Assembly: GCF_009828925.2 (NCBI RefSeq) | Contig: NZ_WUTY02000001.1 | Coordinates: 3,564,492-3,628,491 of the forward strand | Length of the DNA: 64,000 bases | Direction of reading: 5' to 3' | Source: Methylicorpusculum oleiharenae | GTDB lineage: Bacteria; Pseudomonadota; Gammaproteobacteria; Methylococcales; Methylomonadaceae | In this document: in pieces, positions 18,316-28,509 of the stretch | Position numbering within the stretch: the stretch's first letter is position 1 | How the letters are laid out: each line of letters opens with the position of its first letter | Program-made: the position numbers and the translations under genes | The notes under the pieces: generated by a model | Databases searched by the model: none | What the model was told of the DNA's origin: nothing | What the model saw: only the letters and a program-made list of their open reading frames with translations

Positions 18316-19194
18316 TTAATTATTATTTAACTGATCAAGAAAGCGTTGCCTGGCGTGCCTGGCATACGTGAAGGTTTCAAGAAGTTGCTGACTGTTATTG
18401 GTGTCTAACGCCAGCGCCATAGTATTAAGCTCGTGTTTCAATTGCTCAATTAGAGGCAGCAACTGGTTTTTATTGGCGAGACTGATGTCCAGCCACATAG
18501 TTGGGTCACTGGAAGCGATACGCGTAAAATCTTTAAACCCACCTGCAGCAAATTTAAAAATTTCGACTTGCTCATCCTTGCGCCCCAGCATGTGAACCAG
18601 AGCAAAAGCAAGCAGATGGGGAAGATGGCTGGTTGCAGCAAGCACAGCATCATGGTGCTCAACATCCATGACGGATATCACCGCCCCGAGTTTCTCCCAG
18701 AATACCTGAACTTTAGCCAACGAATCAGGATGAGTATCTGCTGCCGGCGTTATGATTAAACGCTTATTTTTAAACAAATCGGACAGGGAAGCTTTTACAC
18801 CACTTTGCTCGGCACCTGCGATTGGATGAGCCGGAACAAAATTGACCGGAACATGACCAAATATTTCAACTGCAGCAGCAACGACATTAGCTTTTGTGCT
18901 TCCTACATCGGTATATACGGCAGATTCTGACCAAACGGGTTTCAGCATTGAAAGTACCGATTTGATACTGCCTACCGGCGTTGCAATAATAACAAGATCA
19001 GCCTGTTCAACGGCTGATTGAATATCAAAAGAATAACGATCAATTACTTTGAGCTGCAAAGCCTGTTCAAGGTTTTCCTTGTCATCAATACGGCCAAATC
19101 CGACGATATCCGAACATAGGCCTTGTTCTCTGGCAGCTCGTGCTATAGACCCCCCAATGAGCCCGACACCGATAATGCAAATCCGGTTAAACAT
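18316..19194 (-). CDS. tyrA: prephenate/arogenate dehydrogenase
   Basis: The enzyme oxidatively decarboxylates prephenate (or arogenate) in tyrosine synthesis. The NAD(P) motif IGVGLIGGSIARAA is at residue 9, followed by DLVIIATPVGS near residue 77, TDVGSTKANV and AHPIAGAEQSGVKAS, all diagnostic. Length 292 is that of a monofunctional dehydrogenase without a chorismate mutase. It overlaps hisC by 8 bp upstream and nearly touches aroA downstream. Confidence 0.94.
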   Translation of the reverse strand: MFNRICIIGVGLIGGSIARAAREQGLCSDIVGFGRIDDKENLEQALQLKVIDRYSFDIQSAVEQADLVIIATPVGSIKSVLSMLKPVWSESAVYTDVGSTKANVVAAAVEIFGHVPVNFVPAHPIAGAEQSGVKASLSDLFKNKRLIITPAADTHPDSLAKVQVFWEKLGAVISVMDVEHHDAVLAATSHLPHLLAFALVHMLGRKDEQVEIFKFAAGGFKDFTRIASSDPTMWLDISLANKNQLLPLIEQLKHELNTMALALDTNNSQQLLETFTYARHARQRFLDQLNNN

Positions 19195-20296
19195 GCGCCA
19201 AAATAGACTCTAAAGCATCGAGAAAAATATGATTCTCAGTCTGAGTACCAATGCTGATTCTCAGATGATTGGGCATTTCGTAATTGGCTACCGGCCTGAC
19301 AATCACGCCTTTGTGTAATAAAGCCTGATATACCGCTTCGCCCGATTGCTGTAAATCAACCGACACAAAATTACCTGCTGAAGGGATCCAGTCCAGTTTC
19401 AGTTTCCGGAAACCATCAAGCAATTGCGCCATGCCCTGGTGGTTATTCAACACGGTTTTCTGTAGATGTTCGTGATCATTAAGGGCAGCTTCGGCGGCCG
19501 CGAGTGCCAGCATGTTATTGTTGAAAGGCTGGCGCACGCGATTTAATAAATCCGCTATCACGGCACTGGAGCATCCATAGCCTATACGCAAACCCGCCAA
19601 TCCATAAGCCTTAGAAAAAGTCCGGGTAACGATAAGGTTAGGATAGCGATCAAGCCACTCAAATGAATTCGCCTGATTTTCAGTTGCTATGAATTCAAAG
19701 TAAGCTTCATCCAGCACACAGATGACTGTTTTAGGCAAGTCGCTGATAAACGATTCCAACTCATTGCCGGCTAAAAGAGTGCCTGTTGGATTGTTGGGGT
19801 TGGCAATAAAGACGACCCGGGTTCTGTCCGAGATCGCATGACGTATTGCATCCAGGTCATAACCGTATTGTTTTGCAGGGACTATGACAGCCTTGGCTCC
19901 TACCGCTTGAGTCACGATGGGATAGACTGCAAAGGCATGTTGGGAAAATACCACTTCATGCTCAGGCGAGACAAAGGTTCGGGCAATCAATTCGAGCAAT
20001 TCATTTGAGCCATTACCCAATGTGATTTGTCTGGCGTCGATATTAAACTTTGATGACAAGGCCTGTTTTAGATTGAATCCGTTACCATCCGGATAAAGCG
20101 CCAAGTCTTTCAGTGTTCCCTGAATTGCAGCGAGGGCAAGAGGACTGGGTCCTAGCGGGTTTTCATTGGAGGCGAGTTTAATGATATTGGTCAGACCCAA
20201 TTCACGTTCAAGCTCTTCAATGGGTTTACCGGCTTTATAGGGAATCAGCTGTTGAACACCGGGTAACGCTAATTGATAAATGGAATCGCAATTCAT
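19187..20296 (-). CDS. hisC: histidinol-phosphate aminotransferase
   Basis: A PLP-dependent class I/II aminotransferase of 369 residues. ASNENPLGPSP near residue 41, FIANPNNPTGTLL near residue 163 and the PLP lysine in TRTFSKAYGLAGLRIGYG near residue 225 are present. Placed between pheA and tyrA, it may act on imidazole acetol phosphate and also on aromatic keto acids, as is common for hisC copies in aromatic clusters. Its start follows pheA by about 50 bp and its end overlaps tyrA. Confidence 0.92.
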   Translation of the reverse strand: MNCDSIYQLALPGVQQLIPYKAGKPIEELERELGLTNIIKLASNENPLGPSPLALAAIQGTLKDLALYPDGNGFNLKQALSSKFNIDARQITLGNGSNELLELIARTFVSPEHEVVFSQHAFAVYPIVTQAVGAKAVIVPAKQYGYDLDAIRHAISDRTRVVFIANPNNPTGTLLAGNELESFISDLPKTVICVLDEAYFEFIATENQANSFEWLDRYPNLIVTRTFSKAYGLAGLRIGYGCSSAVIADLLNRVRQPFNNNMLALAAAEAALNDHEHLQKTVLNNHQGMAQLLDGFRKLKLDWIPSAGNFVSVDLQQSGEAVYQALLHKGVIVRPVANYEMPNHLRISIGTQTENHIFLDALESILAHV

Positions 20297-20349
20297 TTTG
20301 GATAGGGTTAATTTCGGGGATTTTAATAAAAAAAGGTAGAAGGCTATTT

Positions 20350-21435
20350 TTAAATTACCGCTTTAGGGTAAGAGCCTAGCAACTTAATCATACTGACACG
20401 GTGTTTTAACGTATCCAAGGCCTTGGTCACTTTATCATCTTCCGCATGCCCATCAATATCGATGAAGAAAACGTAGTCCCACAAGCCCTGGCGAGAAGGA
20501 CGTGATTCGATATGCAGCATGCCTATGCCGTATTCCGCAAAAGGCTCTAGAACCCGGTAGAGCGCCCCGGGCTGATTGCCGGTAGAAATGAGTAATGATG
20601 TTTTATCATTGCCAGTTGATTGCGAAGTTTGGTGACCGATGATAATAAACCGGGTCGTATTGTTTGACTCGTCCTCAATGTTTTGTTTGATAATATTCAA
20701 ACTGTAGCGCTCGGCTGCCGCCATACTGGCTATGGCGGCTTTGGACTTATCATTGGAAACCAGTTGAGCAGCCTCACCATTACTGTTCACCGCAGTCAGC
20801 TTGGCGCCCGGAATATTGTCATCCAACCACTGACGGCATTGGGCCAATGATTGTTGATGAGCCAAGACTTCTATGATGCCATTGACATCTTGACTCAGAC
20901 CAATCAGATTTTGATGCACTCTGAGCTCCACTTCACCGCAAATATGGACAGCTGAATTAATGAAGCGGTCTAGCGTATGGTTGACAATTCCCTCTGTTGA
21001 ATTTTCAACGGGTACCACGCCAAATTGGCAGTGTTCATTCTCAACCAGGTTGAAAATTTCACCGATGGTAGATGTGGCTAAAGTATTGACTGCATGGCCA
21101 AAATGCTTGATTGCGGCTTGCTGGGTAAACGTGCCTTCAGGCCCCAGATAGGCGACATCGAGGGGCTTTTCCAGCGCCAGACAAGAGGACATGATTTCGC
21201 GAAAAAAGCGAACCATGGTGGTGTCGCTTAACGGTCCCGCATTTAATTCTTTGACTCGGCGCAAAACCAGGGCTTCCCGGTCAGGCCTATAAAAACAGCC
21301 GTCCTCCCCTTGGGCAATTTTGGTTTTAGCAACTTCAATTGCACATTGGGCCCGTTGATTGATCAAGCTTAATATTTGCTCATCAAGCGCATCAATTTGG
21401 GCTCTTAATTCTGAAAGGGGAGTAACGGCATTCAT
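20350..21435 (-). CDS. pheA: bifunctional chorismate mutase/prephenate dehydratase (P-protein)
   Basis: The first 90 residues form the AroQ chorismate mutase domain (LRAQIDALDEQILSLINQRA). The prephenate dehydratase follows with YLGPEGTFTQQAA near residue 96, VPVENSTEGIVNHTLD near residue 141 and NNTTRFIIIG near residue 240. A C-terminal ACT domain with HIESRPSRQGLWDYVFFID gives phenylalanine feedback inhibition in this family. Length 361 is normal. It lies 8 bp after serC. Confidence 0.96.
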   Translation of the reverse strand: MNAVTPLSELRAQIDALDEQILSLINQRAQCAIEVAKTKIAQGEDGCFYRPDREALVLRRVKELNAGPLSDTTMVRFFREIMSSCLALEKPLDVAYLGPEGTFTQQAAIKHFGHAVNTLATSTIGEIFNLVENEHCQFGVVPVENSTEGIVNHTLDRFINSAVHICGEVELRVHQNLIGLSQDVNGIIEVLAHQQSLAQCRQWLDDNIPGAKLTAVNSNGEAAQLVSNDKSKAAIASMAAAERYSLNIIKQNIEDESNNTTRFIIIGHQTSQSTGNDKTSLLISTGNQPGALYRVLEPFAEYGIGMLHIESRPSRQGLWDYVFFIDIDGHAEDDKVTKALDTLKHRVSMIKLLGSYPKAVI

Positions 21436-21443
21436 GGTTTTAA

Positions 21444-22526
21444 TCAGCCATATGTCTTTTCAAAGGTTTTCATAAAGTCGATCAGCGCATCAACACCTTC
21501 ATCGGGCATGGCATTGTAAATACTGGCTCGCATGCCGCCAACGGAACGGTGGCCTTTCAATTCGGCCAAACCTTTAGCTTCAGCTTCAGCCAGAAATGTC
21601 TTGTCAAGATCCGGATTGCTCAGAATAAAAGGCACGTTCATTCGTGAACGAAATGCCGGATCAACGGGGTTGCTAAATAAGCTTGACTGATCAATTGCCT
21701 GATAAAGCCTTGCAGATTTGGCAATGTTTTTCGATTCCACAGCCGCTATTCCACCTAAGGACTTTAACCACTTCAAGACCAAACCAACCAAATACCAGTT
21801 GTAGCTTGCCGGGGTATTCAACATGGATTTGTCTTTATCCTGCACCGCATAGTTAAATACGTCGGGCAATTTTTTGTCGACAGTACCGATTAAATCATCT
21901 CTTACAATAACGACAGTCACGCCGGCGGGACCCATATTTTTTTGAGTTCCCGCATAGATCAAGCCAAATTGGCTGACATCAACCGGACGCGAAAGAATAT
22001 TGGATGACATGTCCGAAACCAGGGGTAATCCCTTACTGTCGGGTATATAAGGAAACTCCACTCCATGAATGGTTTCGTTAGAGGTGTAATGCAGATAAGC
22101 CGCATCCGTATCGATAGTCCAGCTGGAAGGATCCGGAATGGTTTTGAAACCACCTTGTTCCGAGGTGGCCGATACGATGACATCGCAAAAACGGCCCGCA
22201 TCTTTTATCGCCTTGGTCGACCAGGCTCCGGTATTGATGTAACAGGCTTTGGTGTTGCCACGCAATATATTCATGGGTATGAACGAAAACTGCCCGGTAG
22301 CCCCCCCCTGCATAAACAATACCTTATAATTATCAGGGATGCCCATCAATTCTCTTAAATCGGTCTCCAATTCAGCTGCAATCGCAGAAAAATGCTTGCC
22401 GCGATGACTCATTTCCATGACGGACATGCCGGTTCCCTGCCAATCGAGCATGTCTTCCTGAGCTTGTTTTAAGACAGCTTCAGGAAGAATTGAGGGGCCT
22501 GCGCTAAAGTTATAAATTCTCTTCAT
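21444..22526 (-). CDS. serC: phosphoserine aminotransferase
   Basis: The enzyme converts 3-phosphohydroxypyruvate to phosphoserine and also serves pyridoxal synthesis. The start at 22526 gives [19 protein letters not shown], the conserved N-terminus, and overlaps gyrA by 17 bp. GGATGQF near residue 76, the PLP lysine in [16 protein letters not shown] near residue 192 and the closing [16 protein letters not shown] are present. Length 360 fits the family. The upstream GTG/ATG extension through 22568 is unlikely. Confidence 0.95.
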   Translation of the reverse strand: MKRIYNFSAGPSILPEAVLKQAQEDMLDWQGTGMSVMEMSHRGKHFSAIAAELETDLRELMGIPDNYKVLFMQGGATGQFSFIPMNILRGNTKACYINTGAWSTKAIKDAGRFCDVIVSATSEQGGFKTIPDPSSWTIDTDAAYLHYTSNETIHGVEFPYIPDSKGLPLVSDMSSNILSRPVDVSQFGLIYAGTQKNMGPAGVTVVIVRDDLIGTVDKKLPDVFNYAVQDKDKSMLNTPASYNWYLVGLVLKWLKSLGGIAAVESKNIAKSARLYQAIDQSSLFSNPVDPAFRSRMNVPFILSNPDLDKTFLAEAEAKGLAELKGHRSVGGMRASIYNAMPDEGVDALIDFMKTFEKTYG

Positions 22527-25098
22527 TTTCTTCTTCTCCGGTATTAAATTCGTCTTCTTGGGTTTCATCCTCGGCCAGTCCTTCTATACGATCCACTCCC
22601 ACTACTTTTTCATTTTTATCAAGACGAATAACCGTAACACCTTGTGTATTTCTTCCGACAACTGAAATTTCATCAACCCGGGTTCTTACCAGTGTCCCCG
22701 CGTCCGTAATCAGCATGATTTCATCCTGGTCCGAAACCAAAACAGCACCCACTACATCGCCATTGCGCTCAGACGTCTGGATAGCAATAAGCCCCTGACC
22801 TCCGCGCTTATGACAGGTAAATTCTTCAATTCGAGTCCGTTTGCCGTAGCCGTTCTCACAAATATTAAGCACTGTTCCTTCAGCTGCAACAATCAAAGAG
22901 ATGACTTTTTGTCCCTCTTGCAAACGAATACCTCTAACACCCGACGCCGTTCTGCCCATTGAGCGTACATCCGTCTCATTGAAACAGACCGCTTTGCCGG
23001 TGCTGCTGAAAAGCAATACGTTTTGCTTGCCGTCGGTTACTGCCACGCCGACCAAGCGATCACCTTCGTGTAAATCAATGGCGATTTTACCGTTGGCACG
23101 TTGACGCTCGAATTCATTTAATGGCGTCTTCTTGACGGTTCCTGCCGATGTTGCCATAAAAATAAATTTATCGGCACTGAATTCACGGATCGGCAAAATG
23201 GCATTGATAGTTTCGCCCGCTTCCAAAGGTAATAAATTGACAAACGGCTTGCCTCGAGAGGCGCGACTGGCCACGGGAAGATTGTAGACTTTCAGCCAAT
23301 AGACCTTGCCGAGAGATGAGAAGCACAAAATGGTGTCATGCGTATTGGCCACGATGAGTTTGTCAATAAAGTCCTTTTCTTTCGTCGCAGTCGCCGATTT
23401 GCCTCGACCACCCCGTCTCTGCGCTTTGTAGTCAGTCAATGGCTGAGACTTGACGTAACCCTCATGAGACATCGTTACGACCACATCTTCTTCGGTAATA
23501 AGATCTTCATCGCTCAGGTCAAGATGGTCCTGCAGAATTTCTGTTCTTCGCTCATCGGCATATTCATCCTTGATAGCGACCAGTTCTTCCCTGATAACTT
23601 CCATCAGCCTGATATCGCTGTTCAAAATGGCCAGATACTCATCAATCAACTTCAATAATTCTTTATATTCATTGACTATTTTCTCCTGCTCCAGCCCTGT
23701 TAGTCGATGCAGTCGTAAATCAAGAATGGCCTGGGCTTGAGCTTCAGACAGCCGGTAATAGCCTTCGGACAGACCAAATTCAACAGGTAAATCTTCGGGC
23801 CTTGAACGGTCGGCATCCGCCCTATCTAATAAGGCAATTACGAGACCGGCTTGCCAGGTTCTGGATAATAAGCCGGCTTTTGCTTCCGCAGGATTATTAG
23901 AATTTTTGATCAGATCGATCATTTCATCGATATTGGCCAGGGCGATGGCAAGCCCTTCCAGCGTATGAGCTCTTTCCCTGGCTTTACGAAGATTAAAAAT
24001 CGTTCTGCGTGTAACAATTTCGCGGCGGTGATCGATGAATGCAACCAGAATTTCTCTGAGACTCATGCAGTGGGGTCGGCCATCAAACAACGCAACCATA
24101 TTGATGCCAAACACCGTTTGCATTTGTGTTTGTTTGTACAGATTGTTTAAAACGACTTCAGCAACTTCACCGCGCCTAAGTTCCACTACCATGCGCATAC
24201 CGTCTTTATCGGACTCATCTCTTAGGGCAGAGATGCCTTCTAGCTTGCCCTCCTTGACCATTTCAGCAATTTTTTCCAGCAATTTAGCTTTGTTGACCTG
24301 ATAAGGCAGCTCTGAAGTGATGATTGCCTGGCGTCCGCCATCGCCGATATCTTCAAAATGGCAGCGCGCACGCAAATAGACTTTGCCACGCCCTGTCATA
24401 TAAGCGCTTCTTATTCCGGCTGCGCCATTAATAAACGCTGCAGTAGGAAAATCAGGCCCCGGAATATACTGCATTAACTCGGTAATCGTAATATCAGGCT
24501 GGTCGATTAAAGCCAAACAGGCACTGACCACCTCGCCCAGGTTATGTGGAGGTATGTTGGTAGCCATGCCCACTGCGATACCGGCAGAGCCATTGATCAG
24601 TAATGTGGGGACCCGTGTGGGTAAAACCTGAGGTTCGGATTCGGATTCGTCATAATTGGGAATAAAGTTGACCGTTTCTTTATCCAGATCAGCCAGTAAT
24701 TCATGGGCAATTTTAGACATGCGCACTTCCGTATAACGCATGGCCGCTGGCGAGTCACCATCAACCGAGCCGAAATTACCTTGCCCGTCGACTAACATGT
24801 AACGCATTGAAAAAGGTTGCGCCATACGAACTATCGTATCGTAGACAGCCGTATCACCATGAGGATGGTATTTACCAATAACATCACCGACCACACGAGC
24901 CGATTTTTTATAAGGTTTGTTCCACTCATTTCCCAGTACGCTCATGGCATAAAGCACACGGCGATGAACTGGCTTAAGTCCGTCTCTGACGTCAGGCAAG
25001 GCTCGGCCTACGATTACACTCATTGCGTAGTCGAGGTAGGACTGCTTCATCTCGTCTTCAAGATTGACAGGAATTATTTCTTTGGCAAAGTCTGACAT
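22510..25098 (-). CDS. gyrA: DNA gyrase subunit A
   Basis: GyrA carries the breakage-rejoining site of gyrase. The quinolone region [20 protein letters not shown] (near residue 75) has Thr where E. coli has Ser83 and keeps Asp at the 87 position; Thr is the natural residue in several gammaproteobacteria. The active Tyr lies in [14 protein letters not shown] near residue 122. Beta-pinwheel repeats follow and the GyrA box [11 protein letters not shown] is near residue 557. Acidic tail residues end the 862-residue chain. It leads the gyrA-serC-pheA run. Confidence 0.97.
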   Translation of the reverse strand: MSDFAKEIIPVNLEDEMKQSYLDYAMSVIVGRALPDVRDGLKPVHRRVLYAMSVLGNEWNKPYKKSARVVGDVIGKYHPHGDTAVYDTIVRMAQPFSMRYMLVDGQGNFGSVDGDSPAAMRYTEVRMSKIAHELLADLDKETVNFIPNYDESESEPQVLPTRVPTLLINGSAGIAVGMATNIPPHNLGEVVSACLALIDQPDITITELMQYIPGPDFPTAAFINGAAGIRSAYMTGRGKVYLRARCHFEDIGDGGRQAIITSELPYQVNKAKLLEKIAEMVKEGKLEGISALRDESDKDGMRMVVELRRGEVAEVVLNNLYKQTQMQTVFGINMVALFDGRPHCMSLREILVAFIDHRREIVTRRTIFNLRKARERAHTLEGLAIALANIDEMIDLIKNSNNPAEAKAGLLSRTWQAGLVIALLDRADADRSRPEDLPVEFGLSEGYYRLSEAQAQAILDLRLHRLTGLEQEKIVNEYKELLKLIDEYLAILNSDIRLMEVIREELVAIKDEYADERRTEILQDHLDLSDEDLITEEDVVVTMSHEGYVKSQPLTDYKAQRRGGRGKSATATKEKDFIDKLIVANTHDTILCFSSLGKVYWLKVYNLPVASRASRGKPFVNLLPLEAGETINAILPIREFSADKFIFMATSAGTVKKTPLNEFERQRANGKIAIDLHEGDRLVGVAVTDGKQNVLLFSSTGKAVCFNETDVRSMGRTASGVRGIRLQEGQKVISLIVAAEGTVLNICENGYGKRTRIEEFTCHKRGGQGLIAIQTSERNGDVVGAVLVSDQDEIMLITDAGTLVRTRVDEISVVGRNTQGVTVIRLDKNEKVVGVDRIEGLAEDETQEDEFNTGEEENEENL

Positions 25099-25318
25099 GA
25101 TTCCGTTTTATTTATAATAAATGCCTGACAAACTTGAGGTTGGCAAACATAGTTTCCATATTGTTAATAATAAAAATGCATACTGCTGCAATTTTGGTTA
25201 TTACTAAACGCTTAAAAAGCGCGCATTGTATCAAATTGTCTTTGCTGAGTCGAAGCTTACCTATTCAATTCAGCGGTAGGGGGTCCGATGATAAGTCTGG
25301 CTGTAATAAAAAGGCGGA

Positions 25319-26035
25319 TTAACAAAAAACCTCGTTTAGAAATGCCAGTAAGCTTTGCCAGGAACGTTTATCGGCAATCTGGTTATATACCGTGCCAAAG
25401 TCAGGATCATTGGCTACCGGATTTGTAAAAGCATGCATCGTATGTCCGTAGGTATGAATTTGCCAATCTGCTCCGGATTCGGTCAATTCCGCCTCCAAAG
25501 CAAGAACATGATCAACCGGTACCATAGGGTCGTCATTACCGTTTAAAACCAATACTTTGGCAGTGATCTTTTTTGTGGGCAAGGGCGAAGGAATCAACAA
25601 ACCATGAAAACTAACCACTCCGGCGATGTCTGCACCACTTCGCGCCAAATCCAGCGTACATAATCCACCAAAACAAAAACCAATGGCGGCAATGCGTTTT
25701 TCATCAGCCCAAGGCAATAACTTTACGGCACTCAAAGCCGCTAAAATTCGCTTTTGCAATAAAGCCCGATCTTCCATAAAAGGTTGCATCAATTTTGCAT
25801 TTTCTTCGGGTCCGGAACCTCTAACGCCCTTACCGTACATGTCGACAGCGAATCCCACATAGCCTAGTTCAGCCAATTTTCTGGCTTTTTCGGCGACAAA
25901 TTCATCTCGCCCGCCCCATGCGTGACAGATCAACACAACCGGCCGCTGCCCTTCCAATGCGTCATCAACTGCAAAATAGGCCTCTAAAAGGGTGTCATCA
26001 TCAAGGTAACCTACAGTGTTCGAAACGATGGCCAT
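25319..26035 (-). CDS. dienelactone hydrolase family protein
   Basis: The 238-residue alpha/beta hydrolase has the Cys nucleophile in GFCFGGLCTLDLA near residue 123, an Asp in NGNDDPMVPVDHVL near residue 170 and a His in YGHTMHAFTNPVAND near residue 202, which together form the DLH Cys-Asp-His triad. Such enzymes open dienelactones or act as general esterases; the actual substrate here is unknown. It is cytoplasmic, and 9 bp separate it from the Dabb protein gene upstream. A 220-bp gap lies between its end and gyrA. Confidence 0.85.
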   Translation of the reverse strand: MAIVSNTVGYLDDDTLLEAYFAVDDALEGQRPVVLICHAWGGRDEFVAEKARKLAELGYVGFAVDMYGKGVRGSGPEENAKLMQPFMEDRALLQKRILAALSAVKLLPWADEKRIAAIGFCFGGLCTLDLARSGADIAGVVSFHGLLIPSPLPTKKITAKVLVLNGNDDPMVPVDHVLALEAELTESGADWQIHTYGHTMHAFTNPVANDPDFGTVYNQIADKRSWQSLLAFLNEVFC

Positions 26036-26044
26036 GTCAATTCC

Positions 26045-26425
26045 TCAGGGCGTAATAAAATCGTAAGTAACCGCTTTTTTGACCAAAGGCTGCAATTTTT
26101 CGTGCAGAATTTGCTTATGTTTTGGGTGCGCCAAATAGGCATCCAATGCCTTTTTGTCTTTTAAGGTGACAGTCACCGCAACGTCGAAACTATCATCGGC
26201 AATGGGTCGTCCGCTGGGAGCAATGACGCCGGTATGCCGAGCGACGATGCCGGGCAGATCATTCAAGCGTTTGCTTTCCTCTATGTAACGCGCTCTGTTG
26301 TCTTCATTGCCGGGTTCTTTTAACCAGACAATGACGACATGAGTTATCGGCTTGGAAATTTCGGCTAACGTAATTTCAGAATGAAACACTACAACCGCTA
26401 AAAAAAACCACTTAAAAATGTTCAT
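26045..26425 (-). CDS. secreted Dabb-domain (stress-response alpha/beta barrel) protein
   Basis: The 126-residue protein begins with a signal peptide (NIFKWFFLAVVVFHSEITLA) and continues with a single Dabb ferredoxin-like domain: THVVIVWLKEPGNEDNRARY, PGIVARHTG, SFDVAVTVTLKDKKALDAYL and HPKHKQILHEKLQPL. The family is common but its biochemical role is mostly unknown. Export to the periplasm is unusual for the family and is inferred from the leader. It overlaps the phosphatase gene by 4 bp, so the three genes 26907-25319 appear cotranscribed. Confidence 0.75.
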   Translation of the reverse strand: MNIFKWFFLAVVVFHSEITLAEISKPITHVVIVWLKEPGNEDNRARYIEESKRLNDLPGIVARHTGVIAPSGRPIADDSFDVAVTVTLKDKKALDAYLAHPKHKQILHEKLQPLVKKAVTYDFITP

Positions 26426-26907
26426 TTATCCTCCAATTGAGTTCTAATAGAATTCAGAAAGCCGAGCGAGGCTTCTTCAACCAGATCGAGCACTTTTTCA
26501 AAACCAAATCGGCCTCCATAGTAAGGATCAGGCACTTCCTTGACATTTAAATGAGGCGCAAAATCCAAAAAATAGTGAATTTTAGTTTTGTGATGCTCTG
26601 GACAAGCTCCTTTTAAAAGTGAGTAATTATCGCTGTCCATAGCCAAAATGTAGTCAAACTTTTCAAAATCGGACAGCACGACTTTTCTGGCTCTAAGATG
26701 ATTTAATTCGATGCCTCGCTCTTTTGCAGATTTTTGTGATCTGAGATCGGGCTCTTCTCCTTCATGATATGCATGTGTTCCAGCCGAATCTATCTCAAAA
26801 ACATGACTCAAATCCTGATCGTTAACGAGTTTTGTAAAAACCCCTTCAGCTGTAGGTGACCGGCAAATATTGCCCATGCAGACGAAAAGAATCTTAATTT
26901 TATTCAT
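26422..26907 (-). CDS. low-molecular-weight protein tyrosine phosphatase
   Basis: The 161-residue enzyme has the P-loop VCMGNICRSPTAEG near residue 9, which is the C(X)5R(S) active site, and the general acid in VPDPYYGG near residue 120. The start at 26907 gives MNKIKILFVCMGNICRS, the family N-terminus; an extension to 26955 is unlikely. It could be an exopolysaccharide-regulating phosphatase, but no tyrosine kinase gene is near. It is first in a three-gene unit. Confidence 0.9.
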   Translation of the reverse strand: MNKIKILFVCMGNICRSPTAEGVFTKLVNDQDLSHVFEIDSAGTHAYHEGEEPDLRSQKSAKERGIELNHLRARKVVLSDFEKFDYILAMDSDNYSLLKGACPEHHKTKIHYFLDFAPHLNVKEVPDPYYGGRFGFEKVLDLVEEASLGFLNSIRTQLEDK

Positions 26908-27318
26908 ATAAATCAACAATTTAAATATATACTTCACCCGAAAAATACACCACAAAATAGCCTATTGCGGCCCTATAAAAAACAATATGTTACGCAGTTA
27001 TTTTGGGGCGGAAAATCGGTTCCTTCCTCTATTATAAGAGAAGACTAATCCATTCAAAACAAACTTTGTTACAGCTCGCCCAAAAGTATTAATCCACACT
27101 CATATCTTCGGTCATATTATCGATATAGTTGCTTTGTCTATTCGCTGCTGAGACGGTCCGGATTGCAGACTAGAGCATCAATCTATCTCGCCAATAACAT
27201 CCGATACTTCGAATTTGAGTTGTTGCGTGCCTCCGGCCTAGCCGCGAAAAGTGCCAATTTTCCCAGTAGGAACTGCAGGATGTGCCACGCTACAGTCTTA
27301 GCGTCGGATTCTGTCCAC
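26908..27318. other. intergenic DNA, 411 bp, no gene seen
   Basis: This gap separates the core-genome phosphatase gene from the conjugation-derived block. No tRNA, direct repeat or integrase fragment that could mark an island end was recognised. The first 100 bp should hold the phosphatase promoter. Confidence 0.5.
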
Positions 27319-27933
27319 TTAATAGTTTGGATAATTTGCAATTGCCAAGCTTATAAAAACACTGATTAGCACGGCAATCGCTGGAATAATTGGCAATGGT
27401 ATTGGGATCGGACAAATAAGCCATAATGCGATCATACAGCTTAGTGCAAGTAACATATGCGCCGAAGTATTGTAAATGGGAGGGACTGGAGAACTAAAGG
27501 TTTCGAATTTCAATCGACGCTCAAATACGCCGGCGACAAAGCCCATGGCAATCGGCACCCCCAACCAAATCCCCCACTTTGATAATATGACCATACGCAA
27601 AGCGAGGCTATAAGCCTGAAGTTTTACCGATGCAGCCCAATCACCAGGAATATCTGCGATCGCTTCTCCGATACGATCGCCACTGTTCCTGAATTTATCA
27701 GAATCATCATGCCGATCTCTGAATTCATTAGCAAAAGCAGTGACAGCGGTTAGGTTTCTCTTATATAAATCAATCAGCTCTTGATTTATTGTTTCTTTGT
27801 TACCCAAAATGTTAATCGCCGCATTGTAATCAGCCCTGATGTACTCGGATATCGTTTTAGGGCTCAGTAATGCCGGTAACGCCAATGGGGTGAAAAACAT
27901 GATCATGAGCCATATCAGGAAGTGTTTCCCCAT
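27319..27933 (-). CDS. DUF4400 integral membrane protein (conjugation-associated)
   Basis: The 204-residue protein has a hydrophobic N-terminal helix (IWLMIMFFTPLALPALL), a soluble middle part, and three hydrophobic segments from about residue 112 to the end (GIWLGVPIAMGFVAG, MLLALSCMIALWLI, PIIPAIAVLISVFISLAIA). This layout and wording match DUF4400 proteins, which follow traD in SXT/R391-type and IncA/C conjugation clusters. Their role is not established. It is the last gene of an eight-gene block, 5 bp after its upstream neighbour. Confidence 0.7.
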   Translation of the reverse strand: MGKHFLIWLMIMFFTPLALPALLSPKTISEYIRADYNAAINILGNKETINQELIDLYKRNLTAVTAFANEFRDRHDDSDKFRNSGDRIGEAIADIPGDWAASVKLQAYSLALRMVILSKWGIWLGVPIAMGFVAGVFERRLKFETFSSPVPPIYNTSAHMLLALSCMIALWLICPIPIPLPIIPAIAVLISVFISLAIANYPNY

Positions 27934-27938
27934 CGGTT

Positions 27939-28499
27939 TTATTCCAGCAAGCCTGCCAATTTCAGCTCATTCATCGTAAACACCCTCGATGCACAGAGCA
28001 ATTGACTCTGAGCGCTCCTAAAGGCACTGTGCGGCTGATTAACCCATGTCAATTCTTCGCTGGTTGTCGATTTCACGATTTCATCCAAGTATCCCTCAAT
28101 GCTTGGATCGTAAATTGTCCACAGGCCACTACGTTTGATCATGAGCGTCAAACCAAGGCACTGAACCAATTCGGCCGAAACTCGGGTGATAAATGCTTTT
28201 TGTTCAGTCAGGTCGTTGCTATCTCTTGAGATAGATTTTTCAGCCTCCGCAAAGCCAGCATCGAGACAATTAACCAACAAACTTTCACCGCCTTTCCTAT
28301 GGTCTGGCCAATACAGTGTCAACAATGAGGTTAATCGCTGGGAAGCTTCCCTAAGATTAGGCCATCTCGCAAATAACTCCTGAGAGCTGGGATAGCGTTT
28401 CGTTGCCCTGCAGGCCTTCTTCATTTCAATCGAAGCGGATTCAAGCGGATGTGGTAAAGGTTTTTTCAAAAAAATTATTTCGGCTGACTGATCATGCAT
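27939..28499 (-). CDS. hypothetical protein between traD-like and DUF4400 genes
   Basis: A 186-residue soluble protein starting at the ATG at 28499 (MHDQSAEIIFLKKPLP), 10 bp after the traD-like stop. It has no signal peptide or membrane segment. It is helical, with a WPNLREASQRLTSLLTLYWP stretch near residue 48. No family is recognised. The tight spacing on both sides shows it belongs to the same transcript and probably the same complex as the coupling ATPase. Confidence 0.6.
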   Translation of the reverse strand: MHDQSAEIIFLKKPLPHPLESASIEMKKACRATKRYPSSQELFARWPNLREASQRLTSLLTLYWPDHRKGGESLLVNCLDAGFAEAEKSISRDSNDLTEQKAFITRVSAELVQCLGLTLMIKRSGLWTIYDPSIEGYLDEIVKSTTSEELTWVNQPHSAFRSAQSQLLCASRVFTMNELKLAGLLE

Positions 28500-28509
28500 G
28501 TTTTTAATC

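Noticed and set aside
26908-27318. tRNA or att site marking an island edge
   Set aside because: No cloverleaf or repeated att-like segment could be recognised by eye.
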